Origin: an uncultured Acidimicrobiales bacterium
GTDB taxonomy: Bacteria > Actinomycetota > Acidimicrobiia > Acidimicrobiales > SZUA-35
NCBI GenBank assembly: GCA_938002965.1
Contig: CALKZY010000016.1
Coordinates: 248,001 to 312,000 of the forward strand
DNA: 64,000 nt
Direction of reading: 5' to 3'
Made by a program: the position numbers and the translations under genes. Positions within the stretch are counted from its first letter, which is position 1, and every line of letters starts with the position of its first letter. This document shows positions 29,401 to 36,910 of this stretch, in pieces. The notes beneath the pieces were generated by a model. The model worked only from the letters and a program-made list of their open reading frames with translations, did no database searches and had not been told where the DNA came from.

Positions 29401-30408
29401 ATGGCCTCGACCATGGTCCCGCCAAGCGGGCTACTACCCGATGTTCTACCCACGGACCGGTTGACGTCATCCGGCAAGCCCCAGCCCGACATCCGTCGGC
29501 GGCTCCGCCGAATAGACAATCCGCGCAACGTTGTCACGCTGGCCGGTGCGCTAGTTCAAACATTCGGGCTGATGAGCCTGGTCGGGTATCTGCACACCTG
29601 GTGGGCGTACCTGCTGGGGTTCGTTCTGATGTTCCGAGGGCACGCCCTGCTAAATATCTTGGCCCATGAGGCCTCGCATCGACTCCTGTTCTCCAACCGA
29701 CGGGCCAACGACTTCGCTGGACGTTGGCTTCTGGCCTATCCCTCCCTCCAGGCCATGCTCGCGTACCGGCGGGCGCACTTCGCCCACCACCGCGACGAGA
29801 TGGGCCCAGGTGAACCGGACCTCAGCCTGTATCAGGGCTATCCGATCAGTCGGGCGTCGATGCGACGAAAGCTAACGAGGGATGCGGTGGGTATCAGCGC
29901 CTACAAGAACCTGAGAGTTCTAGGTCGAGCTGTCCTCAAGGGTCGAACCGAGGCCTTGCAAATTGTCGCCGTCCAACTCGTTTTGCTCGCCGCCTGTATC
30001 GCCACCGGGCGCCCGTTGCTTTATCTGACCTGGATAGCGGCTTGGTCGACCGGATGGAAGGTTTCGAATCGTCTACGGGCTCTGGCAGAGCACGGGGGGA
30101 TGATCCGGTCAAAGGACCGCAGAGAAACGACCCACGTCATTCAACAGAGTCGACTGGCCCGCTTTTGGATGGCGCCGTACAACACGGGTTGGCACCTCGC
30201 CCATCATGTGGACATGGGAGTGCCGTGGCGTAATTTGCCAGCGTTGCACCGCGAACTAGTTGCATCCGGTTGGCTCGTCACGGAAATAGAGTACCGGTCC
30301 TACACCAGCCTCTGGAGGGCGCTGGCGGCCGGAACCGAGGGCGAACGCTCCGCAATGGAAGGCGAGAAGCGCCGCGATGCCCCAACGAGCTTCTTGAGCC
30401 TCGACTAG
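29401..30408 (+). CDS. Membrane fatty acid desaturase-type protein
   Basis: 335-aa membrane di-iron enzyme of the fatty acid desaturase superfamily. Three histidine clusters are present: HEASH at 89-93, HFAHH at 126-130 and HLAHH at 265-269. Hydrophobic segments lie at about 45-62, 66-80 and 186-215. It probably introduces a double bond or hydroxyl group into a lipid. The flavodoxin gene lies immediately downstream on the opposite strand, and a link through electron supply is possible but not shown. Confidence 0.88.
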   Translation: MASTMVPPSGLLPDVLPTDRLTSSGKPQPDIRRRLRRIDNPRNVVTLAGALVQTFGLMSLVGYLHTWWAYLLGFVLMFRGHALLNILAHEASHRLLFSNRRANDFAGRWLLAYPSLQAMLAYRRAHFAHHRDEMGPGEPDLSLYQGYPISRASMRRKLTRDAVGISAYKNLRVLGRAVLKGRTEALQIVAVQLVLLAACIATGRPLLYLTWIAAWSTGWKVSNRLRALAEHGGMIRSKDRRETTHVIQQSRLARFWMAPYNTGWHLAHHVDMGVPWRNLPALHRELVASGWLVTEIEYRSYTSLWRALAAGTEGERSAMEGEKRRDAPTSFLSLD

Positions 30409-30423
30409 CCGCTGCTGCGCGAC

Positions 30424-30852
30424 CTAGGAAGCCTGAAGGACGCCCAGCAAGCGGTCAACCAGCTCCTGGGACCCACCGGCAAGATCATCTCGACGAATCG
30501 AGTAGCCACCGAGAACGTCGCCACCGGCGTGGCCGACAATTCGTTCGAGTTTTTCAAGCGTTGGTCCGCAATCTAGGGCATAGGTGCAAAAGACCACAGC
30601 CCTCTTGCCATCAATGCGGGGCAGTTTCTTTGCTATCCGGCTGGCCCGACCTGGACGCTGGCCGAAGAAGAAGATTCCGTCCGTCCAGCTACCGACAATG
30701 ACCACGTCGGCTTCTGACAATGCCTGAAGGTCGATACTGGTGATCGAAGACACCTCTGTGGGCACACCGGCAGCTGCTAGCCGCCCAGCCATCTCGTACG
30801 AGGCCGTCCTCGTGTTGCCCGTCAAGCTCTCATAGATTACCAACGCCTTCAT
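30424..30852 (-). CDS. Flavodoxin family protein
   Basis: 142-aa flavodoxin-like protein, a small FMN electron carrier. The FMN-phosphate loop SLTGNT is at 9-14 (MKALVIYESLTGNTRTA). The fold continues with VVIVGSWTDGIFFFGQRPG and a C-terminal ELVDRLLG helix. The segment KRAVVFCTYALDCG is where the second flavin loop lies. It starts with a leaderless-type ATG (TATATT 7 nt upstream). It is back to back with the Rdx selenoprotein gene, about 120 nt apart. Confidence 0.88.
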   Translation of the reverse strand: MKALVIYESLTGNTRTASYEMAGRLAAAGVPTEVSSITSIDLQALSEADVVIVGSWTDGIFFFGQRPGRASRIAKKLPRIDGKRAVVFCTYALDCGPTLEKLERIVGHAGGDVLGGYSIRRDDLAGGSQELVDRLLGVLQAS

Positions 30853-30859
30853 AGCACCG

Positions 30860-30865
30860 AATATA
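30860..30865 (-). promoter_or_regulatory. -10 box for leaderless flavodoxin gene
   Basis: TATATT on the minus strand, 7 nt before the ATG. It is the closest of the set to the TATAAT consensus. Confidence 0.55.
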
Positions 30866-30958
30866 GCGGGTGCCGTGAACTCCGTGGGCTATCGGGTGGC
30901 CATCAGATGTGCAACGATGAAGGCCAGGCTGATGGCGGGACCGGTACTCGGCGGGCGC

Positions 30959-30964
30959 TAGGCT
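30959..30964 (+). promoter_or_regulatory. -10 box for leaderless selenoprotein gene
   Basis: TAGGCT 8 nt before the ATG at 30973, with no ribosome site in between. It supports 30973 as the true start, upstream of the in-frame TGA. Confidence 0.5.
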
Positions 30965-30972
30965 AGTGCGCC

Positions 30973-31239
30973 ATGAGCTACACGGTTGAAATAACGTACT
31001 GCGTTCCTTGAGACTATTCCGAGCACGCCGTGAGCGTGACCAATGATCTTCTCTACAACTACCAGAACACGATCGAGAGCTTGAAGCTGATCACCGGCGG
31101 CAAAGGCGTCTTCGATGTCACGGTCAATGGAGAGGCGATATACAGCAAGGATCAGACTGGGAGACACGCTGAGCCCGGAGAAGTCTTGAAACTGTTCACC
31201 GAGCATGTCGGTCCCGACGTGGCCCGGTACCCTCGCTGA
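30973..31239 (+). CDS. Rdx (SelT/SelW/SelH) family selenoprotein, in-frame TGA as selenocysteine
   Basis: 88-aa thioredoxin-like redox protein when TGA at 31009-31011 is read as selenocysteine (Sec13). The frame begins MSYTVEITYC and continues V-P-U, giving the C-x-x-U motif of SelW-like proteins at residues 10-13. The Rdx pattern then runs on: a helix, LITGGKGVFDVTVNGEAIYS, and EVLKLFTEHVGPDVARYP. Without Sec the only start left is GTG 31030, which would lack the first strand and the redox motif. A hairpin at 31024-31038 fits a bacterial SECIS. A -10 box lies 8 nt before the ATG. The last 35 nt overlap the SpoU methyltransferase gene. A TGC-to-TGA sequencing error is the main alternative. 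No selA, selB, selC or selD gene is in the window. Confidence 0.85.
31024..31038 (+). promoter_or_regulatory. Candidate bacterial SECIS hairpin
   Basis: CACGC and GCGTG form a perfect 5-bp stem around the loop CGTGA. The loop starts 17 nt after the TGA and has G as its second base. This meets the published description of bacterial SECIS elements (apical loop about 16-37 nt after UGA, at least one G in its first two bases). The lower stem is weak, so folding should be computed. Confidence 0.6.
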
Positions 31240-32065
31240 CATCAACCGCATCGAAATCAACGAACCCGACGACCCTCGAATAGAGGTCTTTCAGGGGCTT
31301 CGTGACCATGTTCTGCGGCGCGAGCGCGAGCTGCCCGGCGGCGACATGGCTGGCTTCTTCATCGCCGAAGGCGACGTCGTCGTGGAGCGTGCCATTCGAG
31401 CCGGCTATCGCCTTGAGTCCATGCTTGTCGATGGAGCTAGGACGAAACCACTACCAGCCACAGTCCCCGGTGACGTACCTCTCTATGCCTGCGGGCCCGA
31501 AGTGCTGATTCGCGTCACCGGCTATCACCTCCATCGCGGTACCCTCGCCTGCTTTCGCCGACGGCCACTGCTCTCGGCCGACGAAGCGCTGGCCGGAGTC
31601 CGAACTGCAGCGGTTCTCGAGAACATCAACAACCCGACCAACCTGGGGGTCATGCTGCGGTGCGCAGCCGCCCTCGGCGTCGAAGCATTCGTGATGGACA
31701 AGAGCTGCTGCGATCCGCTTTATCGACGAAGCGGAAGAGTGTCCATGGGTGAGGCCTACTCGATGCCATACGCCCGGCTAGGCCCGTTCCCCCAGGATCT
31801 ACAGCAACTAACGGACAAAGGCTTTCGTTTGGTGGCTCTAACCCCAGATCCCGACGCGACGGCCATCGCAGAGCTGGAAATCGCCGCTGATGACTCAATA
31901 GGTTTGCTACTCGGTTCCGAGGGACCCGGCCTCAGCTCAGCCACGCTGAGCGCCGCAGATGAGCGCGTCCGAATCCCAATGTCCGGAGAGGTCGACTCGA
32001 TCAACGTCGGCTCTGCCGCCGCTGTGGCGTTCTACGCTCTTCAACAGGCTCGGACTCGGGCTTGA
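31205..32065 (+). CDS. TrmH/SpoU family RNA methyltransferase
   Basis: 286-aa SPOUT-class 2'-O-ribose methyltransferase for tRNA or rRNA. The three family motifs are visible: motif 1 ENINNPTNLGVMLRCAAALG, motif 2 LLLGSEGPGLS and motif 3 RIPMSGEVDSINVGSAAAVA, which form the trefoil knot that binds S-adenosylmethionine. An N-terminal substrate-binding part precedes them. The start overlaps the selenoprotein by 35 nt; no strong ribosome site is seen, so coupling to the upstream gene is plausible. The target nucleotide is unknown. Confidence 0.92.
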   Translation: MSVPTWPGTLADINRIEINEPDDPRIEVFQGLRDHVLRRERELPGGDMAGFFIAEGDVVVERAIRAGYRLESMLVDGARTKPLPATVPGDVPLYACGPEVLIRVTGYHLHRGTLACFRRRPLLSADEALAGVRTAAVLENINNPTNLGVMLRCAAALGVEAFVMDKSCCDPLYRRSGRVSMGEAYSMPYARLGPFPQDLQQLTDKGFRLVALTPDPDATAIAELEIAADDSIGLLLGSEGPGLSSATLSAADERVRIPMSGEVDSINVGSAAAVAFYALQQARTRA

Positions 32066-32125
32066 CGAAGCGCAGCAGGCCGACCGGCTTGGCGTACCAT
32101 CGTTGAAGGGGCGAAACTGGACGTC

Positions 32126-33733
32126 ATGTTTGCCAGCACCATGCAAGACGTTGATCTGGGCGTTCTACACCTGTTTCGCCATGGACGATCCGTCCACGCC
32201 AACTCCACGGTTATTACCTGGGGAGAAGACGGCCCCAGCACTGCTACCTACGCTGAGGTGGCCGCCAATGCCGACCGGCTGGCTAACGCCCTGGGATCTC
32301 TAGGGATCGGCCCAAATGACCGGGTGGGGACTTTCTGCTGGAACAACCAGCATCACCTCGAGGCTTACCTCGCTGTACCAAGCATGGGAGCCGTCCTCCA
32401 CACACTCAATATTCGGCTGTTCCCTGACCAACTGGCCTATGTCATCAATCACGCCCAAGACAAGGTTCTGATCGTTGACGCATCACTCGCTCCCCTGCTG
32501 GCCAAAGTCCGTTCCCAGTTGACGACCGTTGAGCACATCATCACAGTTGGCGATGGCGAATTCGACGATCTGGGACCGACGCTTGACTACCGTCAACTGC
32601 TCGCCGAGTGCGAGCCCGCCTTCACCTACCCAACCGTTCCTGAGCGCTCCGCAGCCGCTCTGTGCTACACCAGCGGAACCACCGGTGACCCAAAAGGGGT
32701 TGCCTATTCACAGCGTTCAATCTTCATTCACTCCTTTGGAGTCACGGGCGCCCAGGCGATGGCCTTCACTGAAGATGAACGCATTCTGCTTGTTGTTCCC
32801 ATGTTCCACGCCATGGCCTGGGGCATGCCTTATGCCGGGTGGATGGTGGGCGCCGACCTGATCCTGCCAGGACCGCACCTACAAGCCGCTCCGCTGGCGG
32901 AAATCATCGAATCGACTCGCCCGACCTACTCGGGTGCGGTCCCAACGGTTCTCAACGATCTTCTACACAACCGGCCCGACGCCGACTTGTCGTCGCTCCG
33001 CGAGATCATCTGCGGCGGTTCGGCTGTTCCGGTCAGTCTCATGGAAGCCTACGACGACACCTATCAGGTCACTGTGACCCAAGCATGGGGAATGACCGAG
33101 ACGAGCCCCCTGGCGGCCATAGCACGACCGCCCAAGAGGTGTCCGACCGATGATGCGATGCAGTGGAGAGCCAAGACGGGACGCACTCTTCCCGGCGTTG
33201 AAATTCGGATCTGCGATGACGCGGGCAAGGTACTGCCTAACGACGGCCAGGCTCAGGGTGAGATTGAGATCCGGGGTCCTTGGATCACAGGACACTATGT
33301 TCACGACACAGCCGAAGAGAAATTCCACGACGGATGGTTGAGAACCGGTGACGTCGGCACGATAACCGCCGAAGGCTTCATGCAAATAACGGACCGGGCA
33401 AAAGACGTCATCAAGTCGGGTGGAGAGTGGATTTCAAGCGTCGACCTTGAGAATCTACTGATGTCACATCCCGACGTTCGTGAGGCAGCCGTCATCGGAA
33501 TACCCGATGATCGCTGGGACGAAAGGCCCCTGGCTTGCATCGTGCCTTCCTCAGGCACCAATCCCGAACCCACCGCACTACGGAGACACCTCGAAACACA
33601 GGTGGCGAAATGGTGGCTACCCGAGCAATTCTCCATCATCGACGAGATCCCAAAAACATCGGTGGGAAAGTTCGACAAGAAGGCACTTCGGGCTCGCCAT
33701 GCGACAGGAGAACTATCCACCATCCAGACCTAG
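32126..33733 (+). CDS. AMP-dependent acyl-CoA synthetase (fatty-acid type)
   Basis: 535-aa ANL-superfamily enzyme that activates a carboxylic acid, probably a fatty acid, to acyl-CoA through an acyl-AMP. The P-loop-like A3 motif CYTSGTTGDPKGV is at about 179-191, the motif WGMTETSP about 335, the hinge region GWLRTGDVGTI about 410 and the catalytic Lys in KTSVGKFDKKAL near the C-terminus. The start ATG follows GAAGGGG at some distance. Two nucleotides separate its stop from the ATG of the aldose epimerase gene. Confidence 0.93.
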   Translation: MFASTMQDVDLGVLHLFRHGRSVHANSTVITWGEDGPSTATYAEVAANADRLANALGSLGIGPNDRVGTFCWNNQHHLEAYLAVPSMGAVLHTLNIRLFPDQLAYVINHAQDKVLIVDASLAPLLAKVRSQLTTVEHIITVGDGEFDDLGPTLDYRQLLAECEPAFTYPTVPERSAAALCYTSGTTGDPKGVAYSQRSIFIHSFGVTGAQAMAFTEDERILLVVPMFHAMAWGMPYAGWMVGADLILPGPHLQAAPLAEIIESTRPTYSGAVPTVLNDLLHNRPDADLSSLREIICGGSAVPVSLMEAYDDTYQVTVTQAWGMTETSPLAAIARPPKRCPTDDAMQWRAKTGRTLPGVEIRICDDAGKVLPNDGQAQGEIEIRGPWITGHYVHDTAEEKFHDGWLRTGDVGTITAEGFMQITDRAKDVIKSGGEWISSVDLENLLMSHPDVREAAVIGIPDDRWDERPLACIVPSSGTNPEPTALRRHLETQVAKWWLPEQFSIIDEIPKTSVGKFDKKALRARHATGELSTIQT

Positions 33734-33735
33734 CG

Positions 33736-34602
33736 ATGAACCTGCCCTGGGCGGGAATCCCCATTCACCCGCAAATCGTCGGCCACGACTACGGTTGCTC
33801 CGTGGCTACCTCATCTGAAGAATTCACGCTGACCGCCGACAGTGCTAGCGCCACCATAGATACCAGCCATGGTGGGCGGTTAGCATCGCTTGTTGTCGAC
33901 TCCCACGAGTTGCTCGTCACGATGCCAATCGAGCATCGAGCCGGCGATCCCTTCGGCTGGGGTGCCTACCCCATGGTTCCGTGGGCCGGGCGGGTGGCAC
34001 GAGGCCAATTCGCCTTCCAAGGCGACCAGCACCAAATGCCCATAAACATGGGCGACCACTCGCTTCACGGAACCGGTTTTACTGCCGGTTGGCGGCGAGT
34101 GGGTTCAGACGCTGTGTCTTTGACACTCGAGGACCCCTGGCCTTTCGGCGGCACCGTCTCACAAACGTTCGAGCTGACAGCAAGCTTCTTTCGCTGCCGG
34201 ATGACGGTGACAGCCCAACAGGCAATGCCCGTCATGATCGGTTGGCACCCTTGGTTCGTCCGTCAATTGGACGGACAGGAAGCGACATTGAGTTTCGGAG
34301 AAGCTCGGATGTACGAACGCGGCCAAGACGGAATACCGACCGGTCAACTGATCGACGTGCCTGATGGCCCATGGGACGATTGCTTCACCGACCTTACCGA
34401 ACGCCCCCGCATCGATTGGGGCGACACGTTGTCCATCGAGCTTCAGTCGTCGTGTGACCATTGGGTGCTCTATACCGAACCGGACCATGCGCTGTGTGTC
34501 GAGCCACAATCGGGTCCACCCAACCAGTTCAATACCGAGCCGGACACAATCGGACCGAAGTCAACCTTCGAAGCCTGGTACTCGATCAGCTGGAGCATCT
34601 AG
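33736..34602 (+). CDS. Aldose 1-epimerase family protein
   Basis: 288-aa galactose mutarotase-like beta-sandwich protein. The conserved His residues appear in MGDHSLHGTGF and in MIGWHPWF, and the catalytic Glu in CVEPQSGPPNQFN, so it should be active on a hexose or related sugar. The ATG at 33736 is 2 nt after the acyl-CoA synthetase stop; a GTG at 33802 would remove 22 residues that do not match the domain and is a serious alternative. No sugar pathway genes surround it. Confidence 0.88.
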   Translation: MNLPWAGIPIHPQIVGHDYGCSVATSSEEFTLTADSASATIDTSHGGRLASLVVDSHELLVTMPIEHRAGDPFGWGAYPMVPWAGRVARGQFAFQGDQHQMPINMGDHSLHGTGFTAGWRRVGSDAVSLTLEDPWPFGGTVSQTFELTASFFRCRMTVTAQQAMPVMIGWHPWFVRQLDGQEATLSFGEARMYERGQDGIPTGQLIDVPDGPWDDCFTDLTERPRIDWGDTLSIELQSSCDHWVLYTEPDHALCVEPQSGPPNQFNTEPDTIGPKSTFEAWYSISWSI

Positions 34603-34671
34603 GCCGGGCCCTTATCGCCCAGGAGCCTGGCTCGACGATCGCTTCGCCAACTCAGGCCGACGCTCGCGAGA

Positions 34672-34827
34672 CTAGTTGGAGTGGCCACCCGTCACGCCGG
34701 CGCCGTCGAAGAGAACAAAGGCCGCAACGCTGGCCAGTAGAACCAGCACGACCAACACGGCCCACTGTAAGTTCGCCCAGCGATTGTGGCGTTGTTGTTC
34801 GATATGTGAACGTTTCCTCTGGGCCAT
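34672..34827 (-). CDS. Small single-pass membrane protein
   Basis: 51 aa. A basic N-terminus (MAQRKRSHIEQQRHNR) precedes one hydrophobic helix (about residues 21-40, AVLVVLVLLASVAAFVLF) and a short glycine-rich tail. This predicts N-in topology. AGAGGAG lies about 9 nt before the ATG at 34827. A longer open frame reaches 34971 but has no support. Family and function not recognised. Confidence 0.55.
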   Translation of the reverse strand: MAQRKRSHIEQQRHNRWANLQWAVLVVLVLLASVAAFVLFDGAGVTGGHSN

Positions 34828-35059
34828 GACATTGAGCTCCTCTCTCAGGTGACGGCTACGACGGTGCCGATGCCCACGCATGTGACTCCGGGCCGTCTCA
34901 GCAGACTCAACAGTAACCGATTTCAGTGCTTGCCAATTCCAGGCGACGCCATCTCGTAATACCGCTGACAAACCGTCCGATTGGACAGTAAGAGGGTTGA
35001 CGAGGACCGACGAACGTCTGAGTCCCTCGTAAATGCCGATCCGGCGTTAGGAGTCGCAA

Positions 35060-36520
35060 GTGAGTTTCCCAAATGATGGCATCAGACCTCCGACCCTTCG
35101 TTCATTGCGATCGCGTCCAGGGCCGACTCGGCCCCGATCCGGCCTGACTGCAGATCGCTCGGGCAATGCCGCAGCAGGGCATACACCGCAGCCTGAACTT
35201 CCGCGCCCCTGGAAAGACGTCGAGCGCTGCCTGGCCGAGGCGGAGTCCCAATGGGACCCAGGCACCGTCGAGGTTGCCGCTATCCGGGTACAGCAACAAG
35301 TAGAAGATCTGGCTTGCTGGTCGCCGAGCAGTACCCAACCACCCGGCGCATCACCTGCACGGATGGCGACCGCAGTCGCTGAGACAATGCAATACCAGCT
35401 CAAACTCTGGCCAATGGGAAACCGCAACTATGTCGGCTTGGCTACTGGGATCGGCAACCGGAAGCAGACTGCAGGTCAGATCGCCAAAGCCTTCTCCCAG
35501 ATAGCAGAGATGGCCCTGAGAAACGACCACACGGCACTAATTGACTTCAGGGTCGGCATTGCCTTCCTTGGCGACCAACCGACCGTCGAGCGGTTCTCCG
35601 AACCGGGCCTGGCCTCAATCGACTGTGCCGAGCAGGCATTGGGCGAAACCAGCGATGATGCTCCCCTAATGGTTTATGACAGTGCGGTGGCGCGGCTTTC
35701 AGCCGAAGCTGATGCGCTGGCCGCTGACCTGAGCGAGGCAATTGAGACCAACGACGTTCGCCTCGGTTACCAGGTCCGTCGAAGCCTGTCGGGTCCAGCG
35801 GTAGGGGTTGAGGCACTGGCCCGCTGGTATCACTGGCAACGGGGTCCGGTGGCGAGCGAGGATCTCCTGGCTGTCGCCGAACGGACTGGTCAACTTCCAG
35901 CCCTAGGTCGCCGACTGCGGCTCAGCGCGGCCGAAGCCGCTCATCATTGGTGCACCAAGGGCTTGCTGTCCAACCAAGAGTTGTACTGCAACGTTGCTCC
36001 GATTGAAGTCTGCCATCGGTCGTTTCGGTCCTCGCTTCGAGAGGTTCAGCGGCTCTTCCCGTCGACCGAAATCCTGCTTGAACTTCCCGATTGTCGACTG
36101 CTCGACCTTCCGCTCGTACGTCGAACCCTTGAACGGGAGGCAGGTAACGGATGCGGATTCATTCTCGACGGTGTCGACCCCGGCACGATCTCAATCGAGA
36201 GAGTACGCAGCCTCCCACTCGTCGGCGTCAATTTGAATGGCACGTTCACCAAGCTCCTCGGGCACGACAAAGCGGTCAACCGTCTCGCTGAGGCGGTGAT
36301 GGAGATATCGGATCAACGAAGTCTGGTCGTAACAGCCTCTCGGGTGGAAACCAAGCAGCAGTTCTTGGCCGCCAAGGCGTACTCGCTTGACCAGGTGCAG
36401 GGAGACCACCTTTCGCACGCCGTTGCTGCCCCAAGGTTCGCCGAAACGATCACAGAGTCCGGGCGACGGATCGAGCGGCTGTTAGCCGACGAACGCGCCC
36501 GGCAGGCTGCAGTCGACTGA
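35060..36520 (+). CDS. Degenerate EAL-domain protein with GGDEF-like N-terminal region
   Basis: 486 aa, soluble. The C-terminal half has the EAL fold: VGVEALARW with EAL at 251-253, YCNVAP (Asn311) and LELPD (Glu341). Key catalytic positions are changed. The DDFG metal motif reads LDGVDPG at 369-375, the Lys is Asn391 (VGVNLNGTF) and the EGVE glutamate is lost (TASRVE at 425-430). The region 105-215 resembles a worn GGDEF fold without the signature. It probably binds c-di-GMP or a partner rather than cleaving it; this is inference. GTG start with AGGAG 7 nt upstream. Confidence 0.75.
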   Translation: MSFPNDGIRPPTLRSLRSRPGPTRPRSGLTADRSGNAAAGHTPQPELPRPWKDVERCLAEAESQWDPGTVEVAAIRVQQQVEDLACWSPSSTQPPGASPARMATAVAETMQYQLKLWPMGNRNYVGLATGIGNRKQTAGQIAKAFSQIAEMALRNDHTALIDFRVGIAFLGDQPTVERFSEPGLASIDCAEQALGETSDDAPLMVYDSAVARLSAEADALAADLSEAIETNDVRLGYQVRRSLSGPAVGVEALARWYHWQRGPVASEDLLAVAERTGQLPALGRRLRLSAAEAAHHWCTKGLLSNQELYCNVAPIEVCHRSFRSSLREVQRLFPSTEILLELPDCRLLDLPLVRRTLEREAGNGCGFILDGVDPGTISIERVRSLPLVGVNLNGTFTKLLGHDKAVNRLAEAVMEISDQRSLVVTASRVETKQQFLAAKAYSLDQVQGDHLSHAVAAPRFAETITESGRRIERLLADERARQAAVD

Positions 36521-36532
36521 GGTCCGGATGCT

Positions 36533-36865
36533 CTACCTGGTAAGTTCGTCGGCCTCGATCAGATCACCGGCAGCCGCCAAGGCCGAACCTAGAACTACGG
36601 TCCGCTCATAGACAGCGGCGAAGTAGTGCTCTGATGCGTTCTGGTGCCCGGAGAGTGGCGGGCGACCAAGCGACTTCACGATGGCCTGGGGATAGGCGGA
36701 AACGTGGGCCTCAGCATCGGCATCAGGCAGATCTGCTTTGGCTCCCCAAAACTGGGTGGGATTGACGGCGTTGACTTTGCCGGTCTTCTTTTTGCGCCGA
36801 GCACTGCCCTTGGACTTACCCGACGACTTTTGATTCGATGACTTTCGAGATCGCTTAGCTGCCAT
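36533..36865 (-). CDS. Small lysine-rich protein next to SNF2 helicase
   Basis: 110 aa, family not recognised. The first 30 residues are extremely basic (Lys, Arg, Ser repeats such as SRKSSNQKSSGKSKGSARRK), resembling a nucleic-acid-binding tail. The remainder is acidic to neutral, with NPTQFWGAKADLP and a helical EHYFAAVYERTVVLGSALAAAG. It lies 45 nt downstream of the SNF2 helicase gene on the same strand, so co-transcription is likely. A role as DNA-binding partner is inference. It converges with the EAL gene, with a 12-nt gap. Confidence 0.7.
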   Translation of the reverse strand: MAAKRSRKSSNQKSSGKSKGSARRKKKTGKVNAVNPTQFWGAKADLPDADAEAHVSAYPQAIVKSLGRPPLSGHQNASEHYFAAVYERTVVLGSALAAAGDLIEADELTR

Positions 36866-36910
36866 TGTTCGTATACCTCGCTCCAGTGGCGCTTATCCCC
36901 AACCGGCTTC

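Noticed and set aside
31030..31239. A 69-aa protein starting at GTG 31030
   Set aside because: It lacks the first strand and redox motif of the Rdx fold, whereas the frame extended through TGA restores both. It is treated as the C-terminal part of the selenoprotein.
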